DNA from: Acanthopleura granulata
Lineage: Eukaryota > Mollusca > Polyplacophora > Chitonida > Chitonidae
Length of the DNA: 64,000 nt
Direction: 5' to 3'
Assembly: GCA_016165875.1 (NCBI GenBank)
Contig: JABBOT010000006.1
Coordinates: forward strand, 2,691,438-2,755,437
Below the pieces are notes generated by a model, which did not search any database, was not told the origin of the DNA, and was given only the letters and a program-made list of their open reading frames with translations. This document shows positions 33,350 to 44,450 of the stretch, in pieces; the stretch's first letter is position 1; every line of letters starts with the position of its first letter. The position numbers and the translations under genes were made by a program.

Positions 33350-36300
33350 GTAAAATATGACGAGAAACAACTTAGTACAAGGAGCATATGCCTCGGGATA
33401 ATTTAAGTTGTGTAAAATCCTACAGAAGGTTTGTTTAGTACTGATTTTATTACACCTTTGGAACGAAAATAGATATATTCAGTCCCATAATAAAACAGAC
33501 CGCCGCCATCTAAATGAAATGTACTTGAACAAGACAAGATACCAGTGAAATGAGCCTGTGTTGGTGCTGGGCAGGTAGAAGCGGATAACCCAAATCTCAA
33601 CCGGACTTGTGTGACTGATTTGTGATGTTGTGGGTATTTTGTGACAGGTCGGAACAGCTTAGCATGTTTGTTGTCAATATTTTGTGACTGGTAGGATCGG
33701 CTTAGCATATCTGTTGTCGGTATATTGCGACTGGTAGGAACGGCTTAGCATGTCTGTTGTCGGTATTTTGTGACTGATAGGAACGGCTTAGCATGTCTGT
33801 TGTCGGTATTTTGTGACTGGTAGGAACGGCCACACGTGTGGTGTCGATATTTTATGACTTGTGGGAACAACACAACGTTTGGCGTCGGTATTTTACGTGT
33901 TGTAGGCATCGCGAGATATGCGTGCATGTCTGATAGTGTTGCTCGACATTATGTTTTACTGTCACAGAAGGAGAAATAAAAAAAAAGAGAAAAACAACAT
34001 TAGTCTTTCTGCTAAGTCGCCGTCACCTTGATATGACCTAAATCATGGCGAAGACGACAAAGTAAATAAATACATAAAACAGCTTAACATAGCCAAGTTT
34101 CTGTTATCCTCGATGGAAGGTTAGTCTCCTTCCCACGCAACTGATCCCCTTTTCACACCGTGTGCGCATGTCTCGTGGTCATTCTGATCACGAGTTCATC
34201 CAATCAATAAATCGTGTTACAGCCAAAAGTCACGCGCAACCGAACACGTTCGATTTCAGCCACACAAGCCCTGCTGTGATTAGCCAGAGCTCTATAGCTA
34301 CTCTGGGAACACGTGTGTATCATTATGGAGCTGTAAATAGCGCATTGGGGTTTACAAAGTAAAAGACTACAGTACAAAGGATAAAACGGGAGCAGCGACG
34401 ATATTTGGCAAATGGTCACACGTCACGGGTAAAATCCGGCCTCTTTTCAATTTATCTCAACAAGGGTTTCATTCTAACTGTTCACGTAAGTGTGTAAGAA
34501 GTAACAACTACGCCCCCTAGCGTCCTGGCTTTAGCAGAATTAGTTAAAAAAATATTCGTGAAGCTACATGCAATAGACGTCATTGGTCGATCTATAAGGA
34601 CTCAAAGTACTGTGCTGTCATCACATTTAGCACATGTATACGCAATAACATGAAAACAATGCTTTGGGACCAGGCCTGTGTGATGCTTAGTGCACCGGCA
34701 GAATCTCGGTTTATGCAGGAATACAATATAAAAGACTACACCGCAGCCGGTAAAACCAAAGCAGCCAGGAAAGCGTGATAATTGGCAAAAGGCCACACGT
34801 AATTGGGTATTGCGTATGAGCTGACACAGTAGAGACTTACAGGCCCTCTGGAACTATGGTTTACGCGTACTTAATTAGGCCTACATGAAACATCCTGCGT
34901 GGCCATGCTGGCCTCCTCTCCAGCCGTGCGTGGGAAGGTCTGGCAGTAGCCTGCAGATGGTCGTAGGCTTTCAATCGGACTCAATTTTAATTGCCCCGTT
35001 TCCTCCCCGCCATAACGCTCGCCGCAGTCGTGTAAGTGAGATATCCTACAGCACGAGGTATAACGCCAGTACACAACTTAACCAATCAATCAGTCAATAA
35101 GCAGAATCACGAGATAGATTGCCGCAGCGCAAATCCCAGCTGCACGTGGCGCATGAGGCTGCGTGCTCAATATCATATTAGATAGGCTTTACAACAGGTG
35201 GAGTGAGAAGTGAGTGTGGTCATTGCTTTAAACCAGGAGGCGGAGGGGACATGTATTTTCTTCGGGGCTCTGTGCTACGTTCCCACCCAAATTTCATCGC
35301 GCACTAGCGATATAAGCTGCAGATTAAGGTTTGAAACACCAGCCACTTGTAACTGTAGCATAAATCAAAGTGGACGTTTACTGAATTCTTCCTGGTGTGT
35401 GTTTCGTATAGTCGAGTGCTTAATATATACTAGATACCTTCGTGTTAATAAATTATAAACACTAATTGGCTTCCGTCGGTATGGTCTGAAGCTTTGCATG
35501 TCACGTGTAGGGGAAGATCGCCAGCGAATTAATCATAAGTCAAGGCTCGGTCTGTGTACCAATTGGACATTTTTTCCATCAGTATTTCCTTATTTATTTA
35601 TTTATTTATTTATTTAGATCTGTGATGGGTGTTTTACGCCGTAGTCAAGAATATTTCATTGATACGACGGCGGCCAGCATTATGGTGGGAGGAAACCCAC
35701 AACCATCCACAGGCTGCGGGCTCCATCACTGTGACTGATCGATATCATAGAAATGAAGAATTATACTGGGATTAAAAATGTTATAACCTTAAACAAGAAT
35801 CTAATAAATAAATCCATAAACACACGCACACATACATACCGGCACACATACATAAATGCATATATACATGGAAACCATACAAATGGCTTAGCTGAATTTA
35901 TGTTCCGATACACGTCAGGTCAGAGCTTATGAATGGTCACAGATAAACAGGTAAGCTGACTTTTGACAAAAGCAGATCCTTGTTCCACGAGGTCGCAGGT
36001 TCAAATCCAGCTTCCGCATATTTCAGTCAGGATTGTTTTTACAAGTACCTGACGAAGAGCTGTGGTTGTCACTGTCGTATAAGCGGAACATTCTTGGATA
36101 CTTTAAATACCAATTAAACAAATGGATTAACAATATGCCCCAAAAGTCTGAAACTTGCCTGAAATATTACATCGTTAGAAAACCTCACTGATTTTGACTT
36201 CTGTGCCATTTGGCCATTTACATAATTACCGGGTTTTGAACTGTTCCGATTTTGAAATGTCTAGTAAGGCCTACACATTTGGGCCAGGGACTGCATGATA

Positions 36301-39300
36301 TATAGCTAAATATGATAAGGTGATATCTGTAGTGGTATCTTTACTAATTCATAGCATCCGGTTACTGAAAGATTATTACACGCTGGATGAGAATTCATTT
36401 GCTAGAGAAAGGTTCATTTAGCGAAAGCTTCAGATAAAAACGAGAGAACATTTTCAAAAAGTCATCCTAATGCTCATCGTGATGTTATCGCATGAAAATG
36501 TACTCCGAATGATCACCTAATTTCCAAAATGTATATAAATGCATGACCATTAGCATTATAAAAGAATGATTGCGCTTTATCGCCACAGTGAAAATGTTTC
36601 AGCCGTATCTTGGCGACTAAAAAATACAAGGGCGGCGGGGCCATCGTTATATTTGTTGGTAAGATATTTTTATCATTTCCCTTGCTGTCAGTTGCATCGA
36701 ATTGGCTTGCACGGCCACAGACTAAATTGCAATCGGTGCACAATTGATCCAGTCGGTGGATTCTATCGTTGCCATCTCCAACTATTCCCCACTCCATGAA
36801 AGAAATTTGTCTCAACGTCCTAGGTTTTGAAGCCATATGTTACAAAACGTACTGGCCGTTTAGTCCTACAACTTCTTTCTGTGTCTCCTTTGTGATTTTC
36901 ACATCTGAAACAACCTTTACCAATGCTGTTTATGTCATCACCCGGAATGTCTGGCAAATTGTTAACAACTTTAATTATAAAGGTTTGTGTGTGCATTGTA
37001 ACCTAGGCATCGAAACCGACCTTCTCAATGAAATGGATACCCTTTTCTCAACTAACAGCGAGTACATGCATCAAGCCGTTAAGCGTACAGTTCAAGCTCA
37101 GTTCCGTATATTTTTTTCCGCATTCTAATCAAATGTACGACTGAATGTTCCAGTGATGTTAATGTTTAAATCAAACACATTGCGAGCTGTTTGTAGGAAG
37201 ACAGATCGTCAGTAAATACATGTATGTTGGAGGTTGCCACAGAACGTGGTCAGGATGGATTTCTCTTTGACTGCACATGCGTGCAAGTTTAAGGAAAAGT
37301 GCCACTGACGTATAGTACTGCAATGTTCGGGTCTTCCTGAACAGTAGTGTAGTTTTCGCTGTCTTTCTGAACAGCAGTGTAATGTTCGGGGCCTTCCTGA
37401 ACAGCAATGTAATGTGCGGGGCCTACCTGAACAGTAGTGTAATGTTCGGGGCCTTTCTTAACATTACTGTAATGGTCGAGGCTTTTCTTAACAGCTAGTG
37501 CCGCTATGTCTAGGGCCTTTCTGCAGTACTGCAATGTTTGTGGTCTTTTTGAACAGCACTGGGATTACTGGGGCCTTTCTTAACAGTACTACAATATTTG
37601 TGGCCTTTCTGAACAGTACTGAAGTTCGGCTCTTCTGAACAGTATTGCAATGTATTTGGCCATTCTGAACTATGTTTCAATGCTGCCTTTTTGGACAGCA
37701 CTGCAATGTTTTCAGGCGTTACCGAACACCACTATGATCTCTGGGGCCTTCCTGAACAGCACTGCAATATTTAATAGCCTTTCAGAACAACACTGCAATG
37801 TTTGTGGCCTTCCTGACCAGCACTGCGATGTCTGGGGCCTTTCTGAAAAGGGATGTAATGTTTTGAACTTTTCTGAGCAGCACTGTAACGATTTAAGCCC
37901 TTTGTAAACAGTACCGCCGTAGTTTAGGCATTTTTACGCGACAGTACGTGTGCTGCGCATGTCTGTTTCAAACGGCGACTGGCTAATCAATCTGTTCAAA
38001 AGCAGCTAATGATCTGCTTCAGTTAGGTTTATGTTCTATGGTGTAAAGAATTTTACAGCGTGCTAGCGCCGGAGGGCATATGGAAAAATAAGCTTTTGGT
38101 TTACAAGATATCATGAAAATTAACGTTTTAACGTCACCACTTTGTAAGATCCTAACCACAGAATATGTATCCAATGGCGATTCGCTTTGCAAGAAGAATA
38201 TCCCGAGAATCTAATTGCATCTAAGTCCATCGCAAAATTGCATCAAAATGTTTTTCTCGCAGTTTAGCAGCCTTCACAGGGGGAACCCCGACCTTCGGCA
38301 GGTTGCCGGCATGTGGTAGTAAAATATGGAATGATATGGTACCGATCACATGCAGGATTTGCCGAAGGTGTAAATTTTACATTTAACACATGACAGGTGA
38401 CGTAGCAATCATTTGTTAGCTCATGACAAATTAAACTTCCATTTTTGATTAACATTAACATCGAACACATGACGCATTGGTCTCTACTTGAGTTGAAGAA
38501 TGTCCCTAGCTACCTTTCTACCTAGGAAGTTCTCTTTGTCTGAAATTCCGGTCTGTGTTCCATTGTAGTTTCAACCGGTACTCTTCCCCGGTCCGCCATC
38601 GGAGAATGTCCGCGTGGTTACGTGATGAACGCACGGCTTGGCTGTAAGGGGCTTGAGGGGATGGCCTGCCGCCGAGACAAGGACTGCCCAATGATTTCAC
38701 GGTGCTGCTTTAACGGCTGTCAGATGACGTGCCTGTCCCTCCTGACCCTCGTGCAAACATGTTAGTCATGTTTTCTTCACTCAAAGCTGCATAGTTTCCG
38801 CACGTGATTTATCTCGATGGGCTTGTTTTAAACATATTTTAGTAGTATTTAAAAGAGGTAAATTAATGTCTACTCATTTATCCCCCTCACCTCAATCCAA
38901 AATGGTGGGTTTGATTGGGATACAAAATTTATTAATTAATAAATGGATGAAATTCTCTACGAATATGTACGTTAGGTAATACATATGTTATATGACCCTG
39001 TCTAAACCAAATGTCGGCTTTTATACTGCGTTCATGTGTTGAATGGTTTAACATAGACCAAAGTTGCAACTTCGAGAAACAACAAGGAAACTATGTTTGG
39101 TTCGATATTTTGGTTCATATAATTATCATCCGTTGTAATTTCAGAACAGAATAGAAAGCTCACTTTTTCTTTTGGATCTTGTTCAGCGGCAAGCAAGGAC
39201 ATATAGTTTTCGACGAAGGGTATCAATTCCACTTAAGTAAACATTTGAAATACGATTCTAGAGCACATTTTGGACGCTAAATATGAAAATTTTGACCAGC

Positions 39301-41764
39301 TTGGCATGATTGTGCTCTTAAAACAAAAGTTTCATGATTTCAACCCAACACTAACTGTGGTGACGACGGTTTGAATTTTGACTTGCTAGAAATGACCTTG
39401 TGACAGCAGCTTCACCAAGAAACTCTGACGCTGTGATCATGAACACGTTATTTAAATTCGCGATTCATACAGACATTACACATATACAGTGTGTATGGTC
39501 ACGACCTTTAGGTGATATTACTCCGCAGAATATGTCTGGCATGGCCCAGTCAACGTCTTTTAAAACTACTTATGTATTTATCTGATCGGTGTTTTACGCC
39601 CTACTCAAGAATATGTCACTTATACGACGGTGGACAGCATTATGGTGGGAGGAAACCGGGCAGAGCCCGAGGGAAACCCACGACCATTTAAAACTAGCGA
39701 ATATACAGACACCTTGGTATTGCTGGGGTTTACGCTTTTATTTTCCTTCTTCGTTGACGCGAGCAAAACAAGGTGACGAGACAGAGTGACGTCAAATCAT
39801 CAATTCAACTCATACTGACGTCACTTTGATACATGTGACCTGTTTTATCTGTAGACTGTGTCGAAGAAGGGGAGAAATACCATCCAGGAGAGATGTTCAA
39901 AAGCGGTTGTTCCATGTGCGCATGCGGCAAAAACGGGAAGAAAACCGGATGTAAGAAAATGCCGAACTGTGGTCAGCCTAATATGGTAAATGAATGTGAT
40001 AGGCCGATTCTTATGAAGAGGGTGTAACACTATGTCAAACGTAACTACCATGGCGATGTATCTCTTCAATATGTGTCGTCATGACAGTTACGTTTGATAT
40101 AACTTACACCCTCTTCGTAAGACAGGTGCCCTGTTGATAGAAGTATTCATGTAGTAATTTAATTCGGATTCAAGGTGTCATAAGGAAGGTTTCAATTGTA
40201 CCAATGCCGTCAGGATTATAGGCCGAAAAAGACGGACATTAACCGACAAACATCTTCACTTAAAGTCACGCTGAAGTCTAGCACATACAGCCTTTAACAT
40301 ACAAAAGACTACATCATCGAGAGTAAAACTAGAGCGGCGATGACTGTGTGATAGTTGACCGGTACGTGACCGGTGAACTCCGGCATCTGATCGCTTTACC
40401 TCAGAGTCTTATGGTAGCTGCTCATGTCAATGCTTAAAAAGTAGCGACTTAGACGCCCCCTAGCGCCATGGCTTCAAGAACAGACCACTTTAAAACAAAA
40501 TGCCCATCATATAAAAGGCCATTTCATTCTGACTCCAAATACATTCTTCATTTTTAAAAAAAATCTTTTTCAGTGATTAAAACGGAAATACAGAAAGGGG
40601 TGCTACGGTGGACTTTTGGGCCATATTGAACTGGCGCAGTAACATCACAGATTCCTTTTAGCTGCTAAATATCCTCTAATTGCTATATGTCTGCGTTCTA
40701 CGTGAATATACATGTAGTACGACACCTGTTTCTGTATTTAGAATGAAAATATAACAGTTATAGCATGTTCAGCAACAAAACTGAATTTGTGACACCACTG
40801 TGCTTCAGCGTGTTCAATATGGACCAAAAAGTCCACCGTAGCACATCAGCCTTTATTTCCATTTTCATCACTGTAAAAAATGTTATAAGATAATGAAGAC
40901 CACATTTGAAATCGGCACGAAATGGCGTTTTAGAAAAGGCAGTGCTGTTAATTGTAATTTATCACATGTTACTGGTCTAGAATTACTCAATTAATGTTTA
41001 AAATGCTGTTTTGTCATCCCATTTTATAAACAATTACATGAAACTAATGTCACCCAACCTGGCCCCCGGGACTCTCAGTGAAGTGCTTTAATGCAAGTAT
41101 AGAAAACAACACTACACTACAGAGAATAAATCCAATCTCTGGCCAATTTACCTCAGTGAAGGTTTTGTTCTAACAAACCATGTAATTCGCAAAAAGCGAC
41201 AACTTACACCCCGATAGCACCATGACTTACGTAGAGTTAGAAAAACAAATGTTGTAGTGATGTTAATTGAAATTTATTAGACCGAACTTGTCTAGTATTA
41301 CTCCTGTTTTTCATCTCAATTCCAAACATTTACATGAAACCGATGCAAACTGGCCTGGCCGTTGATCGTGATCGTTGTTTTACGCCGTACTCAAGAATAT
41401 TTCACTTACACGATGGCGGCCAGCATTATGGTGGGAGGAACCCAGGCAGAGCCCGGGGGAAACCCACAGCCATCCGCAGGTTGCTGGCGGACCTTACCAC
41501 CTACGGCCGGAGAGGAAGTCTGTATGAGCTGGACTTCAACTCACAGCGACCACATTGATGAGAGGCACGGGGTCATAACGCAGCGCCGGCGCCCTAAGCC
41601 CCATGCACAAACAAAGAGATAGGATCAAGACTACAATAGTTGTAATCACTTACCTCTTCTTTTCTTCATTAAAGATTTTGTTACCTGACGGACCGATAGA
41701 AAGCGATGACGTCATCCTGGCGCCCCTGAAGGCAAACCCTTGGATTAGACTGGCTAGGAAGTAA
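33273..41764 (+). CDS. Secreted WAP-domain protein with a second cysteine module (4 exons)
   Basis: Exons 33273-33349, 38569-38760, 39855-39985 and 41675-41764 join in phase to about 162 residues. The first (tentative) supplies a hydrophobic stretch, LSIFILNILARISLLTATP, fitting a signal peptide; no start codon was found, so one more 5' exon is probable. The second is a WAP four-disulfide core: eight cysteines ending C-x5-C-x5-CC-x3-C-x3-C. The third has C-x16-C-x2-C-x-C-x8-C-x5-C, like the first half of a VWC domain or a long-spaced pacifastin module. The last is a basic tail. WAP proteins are usually extracellular protease inhibitors, antimicrobials or shell-matrix components; which applies here cannot be told. 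Confidence 0.68.
33603..33905 (+). repeat. 43-bp minisatellite, about 7 copies
   Basis: The unit is TAGGAACGGCTTAGCATGTC plus TGTTGTCGGTATTTTGTGACTGG. Copies degrade towards the right. It is inside the putative first intron of the WAP gene. Confidence 0.9.
34360..34815 (+). repeat. Dispersed repeat D, direct pair (copies 4 and 5)
   Basis: Two D signatures about 370 bp apart (AAAGACTACAGTACAAAGG and AAAGACTACACCGCAGCCGG), with a spacer ending TCGGTTTATGCAGG, reproduce the arrangement at 26755-27330. Confidence 0.75.
34890..35100 (+). mobile_element. SINE family A, diverged
   Basis: From CCTGCGTGGCCATGCTGGCC through CGTGTAAGTGAGATATCCT to a degraded tail. The centre carries an unusual AATCGGACTCAATTTTAATT replacement. 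Confidence 0.75.
35588..35726 (-). mobile_element. SINE family A, 3' fragment
   Basis: A TTTA tail (35588-35616), then TGGGTGTTTTACGCCGTAGT and GGCGGCCAGCATTATGGTGG. It breaks off after GGCTGCGGGCTCC. Confidence 0.88.
35985..36125 (+). mobile_element. SINE-like fragment, family B head
   Basis: The tRNA B-box-like GGTTCAAATCCAGCTTCCGC near 35997 is followed by CAAGTACCTGACGAAGAGCT and a family A-like tail (GTATAAGCGGAACATTCTTG). Confidence 0.5.
36126..37315. other. Intronic or intergenic stretch without a supported exon
   Basis: AT-rich unique sequence. A strong acceptor (CATTTCCCTTGCTGTCAG near 36690) precedes a 37-codon phase-0 frame with three cysteines ending in TGA, but its phase does not fit the WAP gene and nothing else supports it. 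Confidence 0.4.
37316..37915 (+). repeat. 30-bp minisatellite, about 20 diverged copies
   Basis: The unit is close to GGGGCCTTTCTGAACAGCAC plus TGCAATGTTT. It gives period-three-compatible open frames on both strands that are not genes. It lies 0.65 kb upstream of the WAP exon. Confidence 0.88.
38569..38760 (+). CDS. WAP gene, WAP-domain exon
   Basis: The acceptor is CATTGTAG ending at 38568 and the donor is GTTAGT at 38761. It is 192 bp, phase 1 to phase 1. It encodes ECPRGY, GCKGLEGMACRRDKDCP and RCCFNGCQMTC: all eight WAP cysteines with canonical spacing in one exon, as is usual for this module. Confidence 0.85.
39571..39690 (-). mobile_element. SINE family A, 3' fragment
   Basis: CGGTGTTTTACGCCCTACTC, then GGACAGCATTATGGTGGGAG and CGGGCAGAGCCCGAGGGAAA. 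It ends 160 bp before the third WAP-gene exon. Confidence 0.88.
39855..39985 (+). CDS. WAP gene, CxxCxC-module exon
   Basis: The acceptor is TTTATCTGTAG ending at 39854 and the donor is GTAAAT at 39986. It is 131 bp, phase 1 to phase 0. It encodes YCVEEGEKYHPGEMF, GCSMCACGKNG and GCKKMPNCGQ. The Y-x2-G-x2-F and CxxCxC patterns favour a VWC-type fold; six cysteines total also recall pacifastin, but the first gap (16) is longer than usual for that family. Confidence 0.82.
40010..40121. repeat. Hairpin-forming inverted repeat, about 37-bp arms
   Basis: CTTATGAAGAGGGTGTAA (40010) through CAAACGTAACT (40046) pairs with 40086-40121 around a 39-bp loop, with few mismatches. It starts 24 bp after the donor of the third WAP-gene exon. 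Confidence 0.8.
40300..41245 (+). repeat. Dispersed repeat D, direct pair (copies 6 and 7) split by a MITE
   Basis: Copy 6 (AAAGACTACATCATCGAGAG) runs 40300-40505 and copy 7 (AACACTACACTACAGAGA, then GATAGCACCATGACTTA) runs 41090-41245. The 303-bp MITE at 40571-40873 separates them, so the pair is older than that insertion. Confidence 0.65.
40571..40873. mobile_element. Long-armed MITE, copy 1
   Basis: About 60-bp inverted arms: CAGTGATTAAAACGGAAATA and TGCTACGGTGGACTTTTGGG on the left pair with TCCACCGTAGCACATCAGCC and ATTTTCATCACTG on the right. It is 303 bp, non-coding, in the last intron of the WAP gene. The second copy is at 49452-49763. Confidence 0.85.
41365..41600 (-). mobile_element. 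SINE family A, near full length
   Basis: It runs from TGTTTTACGCCGTACTCAAG through the body to the head (GGGGTCATAACGCAGCGCCG). It ends 75 bp before the terminal WAP-gene exon and has no TTTA tail. Confidence 0.88.
41675..41764 (+). CDS. WAP gene, terminal exon
   Basis: The acceptor is CTTTTCTTCATTAAAG ending at 41674. It enters in phase 0, runs 29 codons (ILLPDGPIESDDVILAPLK, ending RLARK) and stops at TAA 41762-41764. The stop overlaps GTAAGG, a good donor, so an isoform splicing at 41760 is possible. AATAAA at 41849 supports this as the last exon. Confidence 0.6.
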   Translation: MLLPDGPIESDDVILAPLKANPWIRLARK

Positions 41765-41848
41765 GGGCAGACAATTACGCTTGCAACCTACATGTTAGTG
41801 GATGTGTTGGGTGTTGGTGAGGAGCCCAAGTGGGAGGGGAAGAGGGGC

Positions 41849-41854
41849 AATAAA
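41849..41854 (+). other. Polyadenylation signal, WAP gene
   Basis: AATAAA lies 85 bp after the TAA stop. A second AATAAA is at 42005. Confidence 0.5.
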
Positions 41855-42899
41855 TTAATGTTTCATAGATACATGTCCATAGGTCTTTTATCCGCCTGTT
41901 CTTATATCTATACTTTTTACCGATCTGTCTGTTTTGAATTAACTGGTCCGCGTGACATGTTGCTTGATCACGGAGTTCTGAAATCGCGATTTAATTCGAC
42001 ATGAAATAAAACCTGCAATCAGAGCATGCCAGGGGCGCTAACTTGGCAAAATAAACCATTCCTTGCCTTAAGTCTTTACCAGAGCTGTGCGTGTGTTGGA
42101 AAAGCTTCGTTGATTGTTGAATTGGAAGTAACAGTCAGTTTAAACAGAACTACTTTTTCTCTGAAGCATTTAAATGAAAAGACCCGTGAGCAACACATTT
42201 ACCCTAAAATTAAACGAGTCATTGATATCCTCATATCGTTTATTACTGTTATTTGTTTCTGTGATCTTCACAGCAATATGTCTGAAATGCTGCACAAAAT
42301 CATTTGCCGCTAAAATTCGACCCTGTCTTCAAACGATCAGATTTTCAAGGAATTGCATCGTAGAGTGAAGTACTACTAATGAAGTGACAGGAATGACGTC
42401 ACGAGACTAGGGCGACTGTATGATGTCGGCCCTTCATCGCCATGGTAACCATGTTTATGAGATATATGTGCTATTTGTTCACAGTCCATATTTCGCTAGG
42501 CTTTGATCTTTTTCATCACTTGCTAGCGTTTGTATATATTGACAATTTCTGTTGCCTTTTCAAGCATCTCCTAAGCTGCACATTTTCTCTGTAATGGTTA
42601 GGCTTCAGTTTAAACAAGGATTTGTATTGACTATAAATACTGCCAATCTATCAGTCAAGAACACACATTCAATTTGTTTTGCGAATGTACCAGCCGAAGT
42701 TGTTTACAGATTTCAAGACATCAGCGTTGCTTTCATGTAGAATGGAATGAAGTGTGACGCTCTCACCAGAAGCGACGGAGGGATATCTGGCGTGTGGGAT
42801 ACAGATTCTTAGAGGAGCCTGTCTGATATCAACAGCCTTTCCGGATCCATGCAATTACGTTATTGCCATTTCTGGTTGTCCGATGATGACGTCTTTGTA

Positions 42900-43048
42900 A
42901 TATTTGTTTATTTATTTATTTGATTAGTGTTCCACGCCGTACTCAAGAATATTTCACTTATAAGACGGCGGCCAGTATTATGGCGGGAGGAAAGTGGACA
43001 GAGCCCGGGGAAAGCCCACGACCGTCTGCAGGTTGCTGGCAGACCACG
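42900..43048 (-). mobile_element. SINE family A, 3' two-thirds
   Basis: A TTTA tail, TTTGATTAGTGTTCCACGCC, GGCGGCCAGTATTATGGCGG and CTGCAGGTTGCTGGCAGACC. Confidence 0.88.
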
Positions 43049-43244
43049 TCTTGGTAATAAAAATAGGGATAAAATTGGAGCGGAATACCCGAAATATTAA
43101 TTCCAGACTGCCCGGTACCATACTATGATGGGCCTGCTGCTAAGACCGCCTTCACAATGTCAAGATTTCTTTTCCGCTTCGCTACAGGTGATCCCTGTGT
43201 AGGGATGACCTCTGGTGAGGCGACAGTTAGTAAGACCAGTTTGA

Positions 43245-43400
43245 AGACAACGAACTATTAGAATAAAACCCTAATTGAGATAAACTGACAAGATGCCGGA
43301 TTTCACCGGTAATGTGTGACCTTTTACCAAGTATCACACTGTCCTCGCTGCTCTGATTTTTACCCTGTATACGCTTTAGCCTTTTATACCATTACTGGTC
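43245..43400 (-). repeat. Dispersed repeat D, copy 8
   Basis: The reverse complement of the D signature: AATAAAACCCTAATTGAG, GGATTTCACCGGTAATGTGT, CACACTGTCCTCGCTGCTCT. Confidence 0.75.
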
Positions 43401-44450
43401 AAGCCGCCTAACGCGTAAGATTCCACTGAGAGCCCTTATTCTGAGTAAATCACCAAGTCAGTCCTAAAGCTGGTTTAACCAGGTGTAAGCTAATGAAATT
43501 CGAAGTTGCCTCCTGTCTGACCTTGGTTTCCTCTGATACGTAACTGTGGCCGCTGTTGTAATGGGGAAATGTTTGGAGCAAATTTGTTAAAGAAAATTTG
43601 TGAACAAAATTTGTGCTCCCCATCTGAGTATCCCTTGCAGAAAGTTTTAATTTTGTTTCACAGTTTTCAAAAATGCAACAAATAATGCACCACGCACAAA
43701 AATTGCTGTTTGGCCTATATACAGAGAGTGTTTTAAGGTCTTCATTATCAATTTTTGAGCGCCTGCAAATACCACGTCTTATTTTGGGGCTGGTGTAAAC
43801 TTTATTTTTTAAGGTTAGCTGTGAGCGCAGCTCATGGTGCTAACCGTCATTGATATGTGCAATGCCATGTTTGGTGCAGTTCACAAGGCTGAAGAAAAAG
43901 AAATAATCGAGATGCGTAGAAGTACAGTTATGGGCGTGGCTAACAAATTGTTCTTCAGGTGGTCGGATGAACTTTTCTCGACTACATTCATGTTACAAAG
44001 TACCAGGTCATTGAAATAAAATACACAGATATTCTAATAACTGTTTAAACAAATGTGAAAATGGTGTTAATATATATATGTATATGCGAGTTGGCATCAC
44101 ATAACTACTTGCTCAGATGAAGCGTTTAGAATCTTTATGTGCAGCATAATTTGGAAATATTAATATTTATTGCAACATCTAGATTGCTATCACTGAACCA
44201 TAAATATGTGACTGTTATATCTGATGTTTGTCTAGACGCAGGTGTTGCGTCCGGAAGGCGTCATCTTTGTTCTGTTTACAAATAGCAGAACAGAGAATAG
44301 CGTTCAACAGTTTCATTACTTGCACCATATATGCACTTTGTATTGTCTGTCAAATGGCTGTTGATAAGATCGTCATTTATTAGGCTGCAATCGTTCCTTA
44401 TGCGACCAATATTTTCTGGCCTCGTACCACAATAGAATCATGGAGGCGAG

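Noticed and set aside
36691..36799. Three-cysteine frame after a strong acceptor
   Set aside because: Its phase does not fit the WAP gene and it ends in TGA with no partner exon.
36769..37128. 119-codon plus-strand ORF
   Set aside because: No repeat structure, but no domain, splice context or neighbouring coding support; probably chance.
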